NCBI RefSeq assembly: GCF_001303895.1
Contig: NZ_LJSD01000075.1
Coordinates: 131,501-195,500 of the forward strand
Length of the DNA: 64,000 nt
Direction of reading: 5' to 3'
Origin: Mesorhizobium sp. 1M-11
Lineage (GTDB): Bacteria > Pseudomonadota > Alphaproteobacteria > Rhizobiales > Rhizobiaceae
Under the pieces are notes generated by a model. That model ran no database searches, was not told the DNA's origin, and worked only from the letters and a program-made list of their open reading frames with translations. Positions 38,866 through 48,313 of the stretch are shown piece by piece; position 1 is the first letter of the stretch, and the number at the start of each line of letters is the position of its first letter. The position numbers and the translations under genes are program-made.

Positions 38866-40041
38866 ATGACCGCAGTTTCCTCCCTGCAAAATGCCGCGCG
38901 CGGTCGCTGGGCGGTGGCGGCGATGTTCTTCATCAATGGCCTTCTGACCGGCAGCTGGGCACCGCAGATCCCGGTTTTCCTGACCCGGCTGGACATCAGC
39001 AAGGCGACGCTCGGCCTGCTTATCCTGCTGTTCGGCCTTGGCGCGCTGACGTTCATGCCGTTGTCCGGCTATCTCATGTCCAGGCACGGCTCGCGTGCCG
39101 TCGTGCGCGGTTTTGCCTCCGTCTGCGTGTTCGGCCTGTTGCTGGTGGCGCTGGCGCCAAGCGTTCCGCTGGCGGTCGTGGCGATGTTCCTGTTCGGCGG
39201 TTTGATCGGCGGCATGGACGTGGCCATGAACGCCAATGCCGTTGCGGTGGAGCGCCGGCTGTCGCGCGCCGTCATGTCATCCTCGCACGCCTTCTGGAGT
39301 CTCGGCGGCTTCGCCGGCGGCGGAGCCGGTGGTCTTATCATCCAGCATTACGGACACGTCACCCACGCGATCATCGTCACCGTGATTGCGATCATCTTTC
39401 TCGCAGTTGCCTGGCGGTACCTGATCACCGACCGGAAGCCGGTGGCACAAGAGCATCACAAGTTCACGCTGCCGAAGACCGCGACCGTCTACCTTGTCGG
39501 CCTGATGGCGCTGATGTCGATGATCCCTGAGGGTGCAGTACTCGATTGGGCGGCGCTTTATCTGAAGCAGGAGCTTGGTGCGGAACTCGCGACCGCGGGT
39601 CTTGCCTATGCCTTCTTCTCCGGCGCGATGGCTTTGATGCGCTTTGCCGGCGATGGCGTGCGCAACCACTTCGGCGCCGTGACGACCTTGCGCATTTCTT
39701 CGTTGATCGCAGCATCCGGCATGCTGGTTGCAGCACTGTCGCCCTGGCCCTGGCTGGTCATCGCAGCCTTCGCCTTTTCGGGCCTGGGCATCGCCAACAT
39801 GGTGCCGATCGCCTTCTCGGCCGGAGGCAATCAGCCCGGCATGGCATCCGGCACGGGAATGAGCGTCGTCACCACCATGGGCTATTCCGGCATACTGCTG
39901 GCGCCGTCGCTGATCGGCTTTGCCGCCGAACACGTCGGCTTCTCGACCGTGTTCGTGGTGCTGTCCGGCTTCCTCGTTATCGTTTTCCTGATGTCGAGCC
40001 TTGCCCACACGGCCGATTTCGCCGCTCAACCGGCGGAATAG
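38866..40041 (+). CDS. MFS transporter, YbjJ-like
   Basis: 391-aa inner-membrane protein with 12 segments. ATLGLLILLFGLGALTFMPL, GGMDVAMNANAVAVERRLSR and SSHAFWSLGGFAGG are typical of the YbjJ/FucP-like MFS subgroup. The substrate is unknown. A perfect 15-bp palindrome lies just upstream. The 3' end overlaps the convergent LysR gene by 16 bases. Confidence 0.88.
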   Translation: MTAVSSLQNAARGRWAVAAMFFINGLLTGSWAPQIPVFLTRLDISKATLGLLILLFGLGALTFMPLSGYLMSRHGSRAVVRGFASVCVFGLLLVALAPSVPLAVVAMFLFGGLIGGMDVAMNANAVAVERRLSRAVMSSSHAFWSLGGFAGGGAGGLIIQHYGHVTHAIIVTVIAIIFLAVAWRYLITDRKPVAQEHHKFTLPKTATVYLVGLMALMSMIPEGAVLDWAALYLKQELGAELATAGLAYAFFSGAMALMRFAGDGVRNHFGAVTTLRISSLIAASGMLVAALSPWPWLVIAAFAFSGLGIANMVPIAFSAGGNQPGMASGTGMSVVTTMGYSGILLAPSLIGFAAEHVGFSTVFVVLSGFLVIVFLMSSLAHTADFAAQPAE

Positions 40042-40913
40042 CGCTTCAGCGCTTCGTGCAGGAAATCCACGACGCGGCGGATGCGCAGCGAACCGCGCAC
40101 ATCGCGGTGCATGGCGAGCCACACCGGCAGTAACGGGAGTGCAAGGTCGGGCAGCAGTGGCTCGACCAGCGGATCCCGATCGACCAGGGGACGCTGCGTG
40201 AAGCCGATGCCATTGCCGGCGCGCACGGCCTGCCAATGCACGATCTGGTTATCGCAGCGGAAGCGGAAAGCATTGCGCTCCAATGCGATGCCTGCAGCGG
40301 CAAACCCGCGGATGATGCTGTCATCGCGGTCGAAGCCGACAATGTCGTGGTTGACGATATCGGCCGCGGTTTCAGGCCGGCCGCGCCGCTCGACATAGCT
40401 GGTCGCGGCACAGGCACATAGCGCGATGTCGGTGACTTTGCGGGCAACCAGCTCGTTCTGTACGGGCCGGACCATGCGGATGGCGATATCGGCGTCACGG
40501 CGCAGCAGGTTCTCGACCTGATTGGAAGCGACCACCTCGATCTCGATGCCGGGTTCCTCCAGACCAAGCCTGGCAAGGATCTCAGGCAGGACGTAAGCGG
40601 CCACCATCTCGCTGGCCGCGATGCGAACCGTTCCCTCGATCGCCTCCACGGAGCCCAGCGCAAGCAACGAAAAAGCCGTCGCCTGCGCGGCGACCGACTG
40701 GCCGCGTTCATAAAGCAACGCGCCCGCCTCGGTAAGTTCGTGCCCTTGCCGGCCACGCCGGAACAGCGTGACGTCGAGCGCCTGCTCCAATTCGGTGATG
40801 TGGCGCCCAAGCGTCGGCTGGCTGGCGGAAAGCTTGCGCGCCGCCGCCGACAGGCTGCCGGTCTCGGCCACCGCCACGAAGCTCTTGATCAGGTTCCAGT
40901 CGATATCCTTCAT
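40026..40913 (-). CDS. LysR family transcriptional regulator
   Basis: 295-aa regulator. The N-terminal helix-turn-helix is IDWNLIKSFVAVAETGSLSA followed by SQPTLGRHITELEQALDVTLF, and the rest is a periplasmic-binding-like effector domain. The ATG at 40913 is chosen; the longer frame begins with TTG. It is divergent from the epimerase gene, its likely target. Confidence 0.95.
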   Translation of the reverse strand: MKDIDWNLIKSFVAVAETGSLSAAARKLSASQPTLGRHITELEQALDVTLFRRGRQGHELTEAGALLYERGQSVAAQATAFSLLALGSVEAIEGTVRIAASEMVAAYVLPEILARLGLEEPGIEIEVVASNQVENLLRRDADIAIRMVRPVQNELVARKVTDIALCACAATSYVERRGRPETAADIVNHDIVGFDRDDSIIRGFAAAGIALERNAFRFRCDNQIVHWQAVRAGNGIGFTQRPLVDRDPLVEPLLPDLALPLLPVWLAMHRDVRGSLRIRRVVDFLHEALKRYSAG

Positions 40914-40927
40914 ATTCAAAAATGAAT
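40914..40927. promoter_or_regulatory. Inverted repeat ATTCA-N4-TGAAT in the LysR-epimerase gap
   Basis: It lies directly upstream of the LysR start codon in the 98-base divergent region. An autoregulatory LysR site of the T-N11-A kind is plausible, but the arms are short. Confidence 0.35.
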
Positions 40928-41011
40928 AACAGAAAGCCGAAATCAGTCAATTTCCATTCGTTCATGAAAGGAGAAAATAAGGCCATCGCAACATCGACCA
41001 GGAGACTTCAC

Positions 41012-41977
41012 ATGACCAGCATTGCAATCCTCGGCGCCAACGGACGGCTCGGCCGGGCCGTCGGCAAGGCATTCGTTCAGGCCGGCTACGACGTCCGTGG
41101 CATCACCCGCAGCGGCAAGCTGCCGGCCGATCTCGCCGGTGCAACCGGCATCGCCGCCAACGCCCTCGACCGCGAGGCGCTGGTGCGTGCCACTGCCGGT
41201 GTCGACATCGTGTTCCATGGCCTGAACCCGATCTATTCCGACTGGAGCACGGTACTGCCGATGGCCGAGAATGTCGTTGCCGCCTGCGAAGCCAATGACG
41301 CAGTCCTGCTCTTCCCTGGCAATGTCTACAATTACGGCTCGCCCATCCCCGAAATGATCACCGAGGATGCGCCCATCCACCCCACAACCGAGAAGGGCCG
41401 CATCCGCGTCGCGGTCGAAAACTTGTTGCGCGCGGAAGCGGATGCCGGACGCCTGCGCACCATCCTGCTGCGCGCCGGCGATTTCTTCGGTGGTACCGGT
41501 ACGGGCTCATGGTTCGATCTGGTCATGGTATCGAAGATCGAAAAGGGCATCTACACGGCCGCCGGCCCGACCGACATTGTGCATGAATGGGCTTATCTGC
41601 CCGACCTCGCCGATGCCTTTGTCGCGCTTGCGGATCGTCTGGATGATCTGGGCAACTATGAGAACCTGCACTTCCCCGGTCACGCCATCACCGACCTGGA
41701 GATGAAGGCTGCCCTCGAACATGCCGTCGGCCGCAAGCTCGGCATGGCCTCGATGCCCTGGTGGGTGTTCAAGGTCGCCGCTCCCTTCGTGCCGATGTGG
41801 AAGGCGATCCTTGAGATGTCCTACCTGCGCTTCCAACCACATCGGCTGGTTTCCGACCGGCTGGGAGGATTGATCGGACGGATCCCGCACACACCTATCG
41901 ATCGCGCTGTTGCCGAGGCCCTGACGGATCTTGGCATCCCGGTGGCCAGCCTCACCGCGCCGATGGAAGCCGCCTGA
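41012..41977 (+). CDS. NAD(P)-dependent epimerase/dehydratase (extended SDR)
   Basis: 321-aa extended short-chain dehydrogenase. The nucleotide-binding motif is AILGANGRLGRAVGKAF. NVYNYGSPIPEM contains the catalytic YxxxI-like region, but the lysine at the usual YxxxK position is replaced (YNYGS), as in the atypical SDR group. CAGGAGA precedes the ATG at 41012. It is divergent from the LysR gene. The substrate is unknown. Confidence 0.88.
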   Translation: MTSIAILGANGRLGRAVGKAFVQAGYDVRGITRSGKLPADLAGATGIAANALDREALVRATAGVDIVFHGLNPIYSDWSTVLPMAENVVAACEANDAVLLFPGNVYNYGSPIPEMITEDAPIHPTTEKGRIRVAVENLLRAEADAGRLRTILLRAGDFFGGTGTGSWFDLVMVSKIEKGIYTAAGPTDIVHEWAYLPDLADAFVALADRLDDLGNYENLHFPGHAITDLEMKAALEHAVGRKLGMASMPWWVFKVAAPFVPMWKAILEMSYLRFQPHRLVSDRLGGLIGRIPHTPIDRAVAEALTDLGIPVASLTAPMEAA

Positions 41978-41994
41978 CGGCACCGGGCCTCAAA

Positions 41995-42032
41995 GAAAGA
42001 AAAAGGCCGCCACGTGGCGGCCTTTTTCTTTC
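41995..42032. terminator. Bidirectional terminator, perfect 38-bp palindrome
   Basis: 19-bp arms (GAAAGAAAAAGGCCGCCAC and its exact complement) meet without a spacer. T-runs occur on both strands, between the convergent epimerase and RND genes. Confidence 0.93.
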
Positions 42033-42043
42033 ATCCATGTGTT

Positions 42044-45000
42044 TTACTCGGCAGCCTTGGGCAATGCGTCCACCGGACCGAGATCCGGCAGGTCGTCGTT
42101 CGAGGCCGCCTTGCGACCGCGGAACAGCCGGCCAAGCCAGCTGCGCTGCCCGGGCTTGCGCTTGGCGCGAGTGAACACCATCAGCATGGCGGGCGTCACC
42201 ACCAGCGTCAGCAGTGTCGCAAAGGACAGGCCGAACACGATCGCCGACGACAGCGATATCCACCACTGCGTCGACGGTGCGTTGATCGTCGTCTCGTGGT
42301 GGAATATCTCGAGGCCGAGGCCGAAGGCGATCGGCAAAACGCCGAGGATCGCCGAAACAGCCGTCAGCACAACCGGGCGCGCACGCTCGCGACAGGTCTG
42401 CAGGACCGCTTCCGTCTTGTCCCAGCCTTCCTCGCGCAGCCGGTCATAAGTGTCGATCAGCACGATGTTGTTGTTCACCACCACACCCGCCAACGCGATC
42501 ACGCCGATACCGGACATGACGATGCCGAACGGCTGGCCCGTCATCATGAGCCCGAGGAACACACCGATCGTCGCCATGACCACGCAGGACAGCACAAGCC
42601 AGACGGATGTGAACTTGTTGAACTGCGCCAGCAGCACCAGGAAGATCAGGAAGATCGCGGCGCCGAATGCTTTCGACAGAAAGGCGCTTGCCTCCGCGCT
42701 GTCTTCGTTGGAACCGGCCAGCTTCCAGCGGAAGTTGTCGGGAAGCCCCATGTCGGAGATCGCCTTGGTCACCTCCGCCTGCACGGCCGCCACCTGCGCG
42801 CCAGCCGCGACATTTGCCTGCACCACCACGGTGCGGGCGCCGTCGATACGGTTCAGCGTACCGACGCGCGGCTCCGGCTTGCGGATGACGAAGTTCGAGA
42901 TCGGCACCGAACCTTGGCTGGTCTGCACGCGCAGTTCATCCAGCGTCGACAGCGTTCGCCGGTCTTCCGGCAGGCGCAGGCGGATATCGACGGCGTCGTC
43001 AGCACCGGCCGGACGGTACTCGCTGAGCTTCAGCCCATTGGTAACCAGCTGCACCACGGTGCCGACCGAAGTCGGATTGATGCCATATTGCGCCGCCTTG
43101 CTGCGATCGACCTCGAGCGCCCAGTCGATGCCGGGCGGCGGCAGGCCGTCTGACACGTCTATGACGCTTGGCACCTTGGCGATGCCGGATGCAACCTCGC
43201 GCGCCACCTTTTCGATGCCGGCCGGGTCGACCGCGGAGATGCGCACCTGGATCGGCTTGCCTGTCGGCGGGCCTGCCTCCGGCACGCGCACCTCGACATC
43301 GACGCCCGGAATTCCGGCCGTTGCCTTGCGCAGGTCGTCGAGAATCTGGTTCGCAGCCTTGCGCTCGCGCCAGTCGACGAACTCGTACTGGATGACGCCG
43401 ACGACATCTTCCGGAATATCGGCGCCGCCGCCCTGGGTCTTGCCGACGCGGGTGTAGACCGATTTCACGCCCGGCCAGCCGAGCAGCTTTTCCTCGGCCA
43501 TGCGCGTCGCCGCATCCATCTCGGCAAGCGAAAGATTGCCGCGCGCATGCACGTAAAGCAGGCCGTAGTCCGGCTCGACATTCGGGAAGAATTCGACGCC
43601 GGCGCCGTATTTGGAATAGGCAACCTGCACGCCGACCAGCAGCGCGACCGTCAGCACCAGTACGGTCTTGGGGTACTGCACGGCCTTGCGCACCACCGCC
43701 ATGTAGGCGCCGTCCTTGCGCTCTTCCTCGCTGTGGACCTCCGCTTTGGCGAAAATCGCGCCGAGCGTCGGCGTGAACACCAAAGCATAGAGCATCGACG
43801 CGGCCAGCGTGACGATCAATGTGATCGGCAGGTATTTCATGAAGTCGCCGATGATGCCGGGCCAGAACAGAAGTGGCGAGAAGGCCGCGATGCGCGTCAT
43901 GGTGGCCGCGATGACCGGGCCGGCCATGCGCTTGGCGGCCAATGCGAAGGCTTCCTCCTTCGGCATGCCTTCCGTCATGCGCCGCTCGGCGAATTCGGTG
44001 ACGATGATGGCGTCGTCCACCAGCATGCCGACCGCCAGGATCAGCGAGAACAGCACGATCATGTTGATCGTGTAGCCCATCATGGCAAGCAGCAGGATGC
44101 CGATCAGGAACGATGACGGGATGGCCAGGCCGATGAGCAGCGAGGCGCGGCCCGACAGCGCGTAGAGGATGACGATGAAGACCAGGATGACGGCGATCAG
44201 CACGTGGTTCTGCAGATCGTTCAGCAACTGCTTCACGAAGACGGACTTGTCCTGCGTGTAGGTGACTTCCATGCCTGCCGGCGCGATCTTGACGAATTCG
44301 TCGGCGACCTTCTTCGCTCCTTCGATCGTTTCGACGATGTTGGCGCCGATGCGCTTCTTCACTTCGATGGCGATCGCCGGCTTGCCGTCGAGACGCGTGA
44401 TGGTCTCGGCGTCCTTGAAAGTGGAGCGGATGGTGGCGACGTCCTTCGCCTGCACCACCGCATTCGGACCGGCCACCACCGGCAGGTTGGCGACGTCTTC
44501 CGGCGTCTCGATCAGCGACGGCACCTTGACCGCATATTTGCCTTCCGAGCCCTCTATGTTGCCGGCAGCGACCAGGCTGTTGGACTGGCCGACGCCTTGC
44601 ATCAGCTGGTCGAGTTGCAGCCCATAGGAGGAAAGCTTCACCGGGTCGACCACGACCTCGACGAGATCGTCGCGCGAGCCCTGCAGCGTGCCTTCCAGCA
44701 CGCCCGGAACCTCCTCGATGCGGTCGCGCAGTTCACGCGCGGCCTTGGCCAGCACGCGCTCCGGCACGTGGCCGGACAGGGTGACGACCAGCACCGGGAA
44801 TTCGGAGATGTTGACCTCGTTGACGGTCGGTTCTTCAGCAGCCTGCGGCAGGTCTGCCTTGGCGTCCTGCACCTTGGAGCGGGTGTCCTGCAGCGCCTGG
44901 GCAAGGTCGGTCGACGGGTCGAACTCGACCAGCACGTAGCCGCCCCCCTGGAAGGCGGCCGAGCGCATCTCCTTCAGCCCCTTCAGACTCTTCAGTTTGG

Positions 45001-45205
45001 TCTCGACGGGCCTCAGCAGCAGCCGCTCCGAATCCTCCGGTGATATCCCCTGATAGACCAGGGAGACGTACATCATCGGGATCGGCACGTCCGGCTCGGC
45101 TTCCTTCGGCACGGACATATACGCGATGGCTCCTGCGAGCAGCAGGAACAGCAGCACCGAAATGGTCAGCCGCGCATTCTGGATGGCAAGCTTGACGATA
45201 TCCAT
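42044..45205 (-). CDS. RND efflux permease (AcrB/MexF-like)
   Basis: 1053-aa inner-membrane proton-driven pump. It has the 12-segment RND layout with two large periplasmic loops. GMLVDDAIIVTEFAERRMTE carries the proton-relay aspartate pair. GVIALAGVVVNNNIVLIDTY and LPIAFGLGLEIFHHE match the C-terminal half. It closely follows the adaptor gene by 36 bases. No outer-membrane channel gene is in the window. The substrate is unknown. Confidence 0.95.
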   Translation of the reverse strand: MDIVKLAIQNARLTISVLLFLLLAGAIAYMSVPKEAEPDVPIPMMYVSLVYQGISPEDSERLLLRPVETKLKSLKGLKEMRSAAFQGGGYVLVEFDPSTDLAQALQDTRSKVQDAKADLPQAAEEPTVNEVNISEFPVLVVTLSGHVPERVLAKAARELRDRIEEVPGVLEGTLQGSRDDLVEVVVDPVKLSSYGLQLDQLMQGVGQSNSLVAAGNIEGSEGKYAVKVPSLIETPEDVANLPVVAGPNAVVQAKDVATIRSTFKDAETITRLDGKPAIAIEVKKRIGANIVETIEGAKKVADEFVKIAPAGMEVTYTQDKSVFVKQLLNDLQNHVLIAVILVFIVILYALSGRASLLIGLAIPSSFLIGILLLAMMGYTINMIVLFSLILAVGMLVDDAIIVTEFAERRMTEGMPKEEAFALAAKRMAGPVIAATMTRIAAFSPLLFWPGIIGDFMKYLPITLIVTLAASMLYALVFTPTLGAIFAKAEVHSEEERKDGAYMAVVRKAVQYPKTVLVLTVALLVGVQVAYSKYGAGVEFFPNVEPDYGLLYVHARGNLSLAEMDAATRMAEEKLLGWPGVKSVYTRVGKTQGGGADIPEDVVGVIQYEFVDWRERKAANQILDDLRKATAGIPGVDVEVRVPEAGPPTGKPIQVRISAVDPAGIEKVAREVASGIAKVPSVIDVSDGLPPPGIDWALEVDRSKAAQYGINPTSVGTVVQLVTNGLKLSEYRPAGADDAVDIRLRLPEDRRTLSTLDELRVQTSQGSVPISNFVIRKPEPRVGTLNRIDGARTVVVQANVAAGAQVAAVQAEVTKAISDMGLPDNFRWKLAGSNEDSAEASAFLSKAFGAAIFLIFLVLLAQFNKFTSVWLVLSCVVMATIGVFLGLMMTGQPFGIVMSGIGVIALAGVVVNNNIVLIDTYDRLREEGWDKTEAVLQTCRERARPVVLTAVSAILGVLPIAFGLGLEIFHHETTINAPSTQWWISLSSAIVFGLSFATLLTLVVTPAMLMVFTRAKRKPGQRSWLGRLFRGRKAASNDDLPDLGPVDALPKAAE

Positions 45206-45241
45206 AGGGGTAGATCCCGATTTCGGATTCGATGAAAACGA

Positions 45242-46393
45242 CTACAGCGTTCCGGCGGCGGCATCGCCGCCGACCAGCTTCTTGATTTCCTGCGGGTCGG
45301 CCTCGACGGGTTGCACGACATCGCCGTCCGTCACCAGTTCCTGGCCAGCAACGATGACGCGCGCATCCGCCGGGATGCCGGCGAGCACGAGACCGCTCGG
45401 CGTGTCGTCGACCAGATCGATTGGAAAGAAGGTGACCTTGTTGTCCTTGTCGACGGCGCGGATGCCGAGATCGCCCTTGTCGCCAAGCGTCACGACAGAG
45501 CGGGGCAGCATGATCGCATCGGCCGGCTTGGCCGACAGCGTGATTTCGGCCGTCATGCCTGCGGGAATGGCGCCGTCGGCATTCGGAATGGCGATCTCGA
45601 CACGAAAGGTACGGGTGGCGGCCGAAGCATCGCGGCTGATGTAGCGCACGGTACCTTCTGCGATCTGGCCGCTGACCAGTCGTACATTGGCCTTGTCGCC
45701 GATCTTGAGATAGCCGAGGTCGCGTTCGCTGACTTCGCCGCGCGCGATCACCGGGTCAAGGCTGAGGATGGTGGCCACTTCGCCGCCCAGTGGAACGGCA
45801 CTGCCGAGTTCCACCGGCACACGGTCTATGACACCATCGAACGGTGCCTTCACTTCCTTGCGGGCAAGTTCGCTCTCAGCGGCGTCGAGCTGCGACGATG
45901 CCAATGCCAGCGCCGAACGGGCGCTGTCGAGCTGCAGCTTGGCGAGGTTGCCGGTCCTGGCCAGCCGTTCGGCCGCATCGAGCTCGGCCTGCCGCTGACC
46001 CTTCAGCTGCCGGGCGTTCTCGACCGCCGAGATCTTCTCTTCGGCGTCGAGCATCAAAACGATGTCGCCGATCTTGACGCGGTCGCCCTGCCTGACCGGC
46101 AATTCGCTGATGACGCCGGCGACGCGCGTGGCAAGCACTGCGCGCTTGTCCGCTTCGGTTACGCCCGAAATGCGGATCGCCCGCGCATGCTCACTGCGTG
46201 GCGGGGCCACCACCTTGACGATCCGCAGCGAAGCTTTCTGCTCCACCCGTTCCGGCTTGGCCTCGGCTTTGGGTTGCTCCGAGGCGGCACTGCCTACCGA
46301 TGAGAAATGACCGGTACCCATCCACGCTGCAAAGCCAACAAGCACCACAATGGCTGCGACCTTGTGAAACTTCATTTTCGGCATCGTTGTCAT
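45242..46393 (-). CDS. RND efflux periplasmic adaptor subunit
   Basis: 383-aa membrane fusion protein. An N-terminal segment (VAAIVVLVGFAAWMGTGHF) anchors it. The lipoyl half-motifs are RVAGVISELPVRQGDRVKIG and KAPFDGVIDRVPVELGSAVP, with a helical hairpin between (LKGQRQAELDAAERLARTGN). ATG 46393 is chosen; it has no clear ribosome binding site and ATG 46384 remains possible. It is the first gene of the pump operon. Confidence 0.92.
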   Translation of the reverse strand: MTTMPKMKFHKVAAIVVLVGFAAWMGTGHFSSVGSAASEQPKAEAKPERVEQKASLRIVKVVAPPRSEHARAIRISGVTEADKRAVLATRVAGVISELPVRQGDRVKIGDIVLMLDAEEKISAVENARQLKGQRQAELDAAERLARTGNLAKLQLDSARSALALASSQLDAAESELARKEVKAPFDGVIDRVPVELGSAVPLGGEVATILSLDPVIARGEVSERDLGYLKIGDKANVRLVSGQIAEGTVRYISRDASAATRTFRVEIAIPNADGAIPAGMTAEITLSAKPADAIMLPRSVVTLGDKGDLGIRAVDKDNKVTFFPIDLVDDTPSGLVLAGIPADARVIVAGQELVTDGDVVQPVEADPQEIKKLVGGDAAAGTL

Positions 46394-47146
46394 CCGGTGA
46401 AACGTGAACCCCCGCCGCATCTCCGGTCGGCGCGCGTTCGATATGGGAATGCGCGTGGCGATCTTCAAATTACCGTGATCGGCGGAGCGGCTTTCTACAT
46501 GAATCGGTCTTATTAGACAGCGGTAAAAATACGGCCGATCGAGCGTTTATGACTGTTTACCCCCAGTCGGATCATGGTTTCGCGAAAAATCGGCGGCAGT
46601 TTTACTGGAAGATGAAAAGAATTTTCGATGCGCGTTATCTCACCCGCGCACCGCGCCAATCAAAAGCGGAGAGCGCGCCAAACAAACATCCCGTGCTGGA
46701 CTCTTGCCCGACATGCAAAGCGCCCTAAGCAGACGACTCTATGGCCGACCGCTCGCGAGATCGCGGTTGCTTCACCTTCACAATTGCTTGAAACTTATGC
46801 AGAATTCCCTGCCTGCCAAGCACCCCGCAACGTCTCTGCTTCTCTGCAACACGCCGCTTCGGAAATCTATTCACCGGCGTTGTGACAAGGCTGGCCGTTG
46901 AGGCCGGGCTCCACATTGACAAGCAGTTCCGTAGCCCAATCCAATGCCTCGGGCTGCACTGAGGCGAGCCCCAAGTCCCATAACTCTGGCAGCAGGCGTC
47001 AGGATGATGAGTCGCAGCATGCATTTTTCAGGGGCAGCCATGCTGGGCGACATGCCGCAGCCGTTTCATTCGACGAAATCTTGACTTGGTCGATCATGTA
47101 TCGATAGCTGCTCCTGACATTGGATTGCTCAACCGAGGAGACCTTG
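46394..47146. other. Intergenic region without a supported gene
   Basis: About 750 bases between two divergent operons. The part near 46480-46640 is clearly more AT-rich than its neighbours. The short frames here lack ribosome binding sites and protein-like composition. Near 46507-46518, GTCTTATTAGAC is a 10-of-12 palindrome, possibly an operator for the RND genes. The iron-box-like site at 47082 is described separately. Elsewhere I see nothing. Confidence 0.6.
47082..47096. promoter_or_regulatory. Candidate iron-responsive operator TGA-N9-TCA, site 1
   Basis: TGACTTGGTCGATCA fits the RirA-type consensus TGA-N9-TCA, and its start overlaps a -35-like TTGACT. It lies 50 bases before the ATG of a ferric-iron importer. 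The consensus is short, so chance is possible, but the position is apt and a related site precedes the siderophore gene at 61571. Confidence 0.5.
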
Positions 47147-48157
47147 ATGAAGTCCATTCTTTCGATGCTGGCAGGTGCTGCGGCGCTCACGATCGGCCTC
47201 GCCGCAATGCCGGCCATGGCCGCGGACGACGACGGCATCGTTGTCTACAACGCCCAGCATGAGAGCCTGGCCAAGGAATGGGCTGAAGCCTTCACCAAGG
47301 AGACCGGCATCAAGGTGACGCTGCGCAATGGCGGCGACAGCGAATTCTCCAACCAGATCGTGGCGGAAGGCAAGGCTTCGCCGGCGGACGTCTTCCTCAC
47401 CGAGAACTCGCCGGCGATGGCGCTGGTCGACGCCGCAGGCCTGTTCGCACCGATCGACGCCGACACGCTGGCGCTGGTGCCTGAACAATATCGTCCTTCT
47501 GACGGCAAGTGGGTCGGCATCGCCGCGCGCAGCACCGTCTTCGTCTACAACAAGGACAAGCTGAAGGAAGACCAGCTGCCGAAGTCGTTGCTCGACCTTG
47601 CCGACGCAAGCTGGAAAGGCCGCTGGGGTGCTTCGCCATCCGGTGCCGACTTCCAGGCGATCGTTTCGGCTCTGCTGGAACTGAAGGGCGAGGAGGCCAC
47701 CGCTACCTGGCTCAAGGCCATGAAGGACAACTTCAAGCCGTTCAAGGGCAACAGCACAGTGATGAAGGCGGTCAATGCCGGCCAGGTCGATGGCGGCGTG
47801 ATCTATCACTACTACTATTTCGGCGACCAGAATAAGACCGGCGAGAACAGCAAGAACGTCGTGCAGTACTATTTCAAGAACCAGGACCCGGGCGCTTTCG
47901 TTTCGGTTTCCGGCGCTGGCGTGCTCGCTTCCTCCAAGCATGCGAAGGAAGCGCAGGCTTTCGTGAAATGGCTCGCCGGCAAAGGTGGCCAGGACGTCCT
48001 GAAGGCCGGAACCTCGTTCGAATATGCGGTCGGCAATGGTGCGGAATCAAACGCCAAGCTCGTGCCGCTCGCCGATTTGCAGGCTCCCAAGATCGACCCG
48101 CAGAAGCTCAACTCCAAGAAGGTCACCGATCTGATGACGGCGGCTGGCTTGCTTTAG
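47147..48157 (+). CDS. fbpA: Ferric iron ABC transporter, substrate-binding protein
   Basis: 336-aa periplasmic Fe(III)-binding protein (FbpA/AfuA family). A signal peptide spans residues 1-25 (cut after AMAA). IVVYNAQHESLAKEWAEAF is the family opening, and the iron-ligand tyrosines lie in VIYHYYYFGDQ (Y222-Y224). GAGGAG precedes the ATG at 47147; the longer frame from 47120 is rejected. A hairpin follows, then permease and ATPase genes. Confidence 0.94.
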   Translation: MKSILSMLAGAAALTIGLAAMPAMAADDDGIVVYNAQHESLAKEWAEAFTKETGIKVTLRNGGDSEFSNQIVAEGKASPADVFLTENSPAMALVDAAGLFAPIDADTLALVPEQYRPSDGKWVGIAARSTVFVYNKDKLKEDQLPKSLLDLADASWKGRWGASPSGADFQAIVSALLELKGEEATATWLKAMKDNFKPFKGNSTVMKAVNAGQVDGGVIYHYYYFGDQNKTGENSKNVVQYYFKNQDPGAFVSVSGAGVLASSKHAKEAQAFVKWLAGKGGQDVLKAGTSFEYAVGNGAESNAKLVPLADLQAPKIDPQKLNSKKVTDLMTAAGLL

Positions 48158-48192
48158 CCGGCATTCGTCCTAATAAGGACCGCATAAACAGC

Positions 48193-48222
48193 GCTCCCGC
48201 GGTCCCCGCGGGAGCATTTCGT
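48193..48222 (+). terminator. Hairpin between fbpA and fbpB
   Basis: A 10-bp stem GCTCCCGCGG / CCGCGGGAGC with a three-base loop, followed by a weak T-rich stretch (ATTTCG). It probably reduces transcription into the permease gene, giving more binding protein than permease. Confidence 0.75.
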
Positions 48223-48313
48223 TTCCGAGACCAACTCCCCCGATGGCCAAGCCACTCTTTTGTCCCTCCTCTCATCCAGGCCCGTCGCATGGCGGGACAG
48301 CACGGGTGATTTG

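Noticed and set aside
46628-46885. 85-aa open frame between the RND and iron genes
   Set aside because: Its composition is not protein-like, it has no ribosome binding site, and it shows no family pattern.
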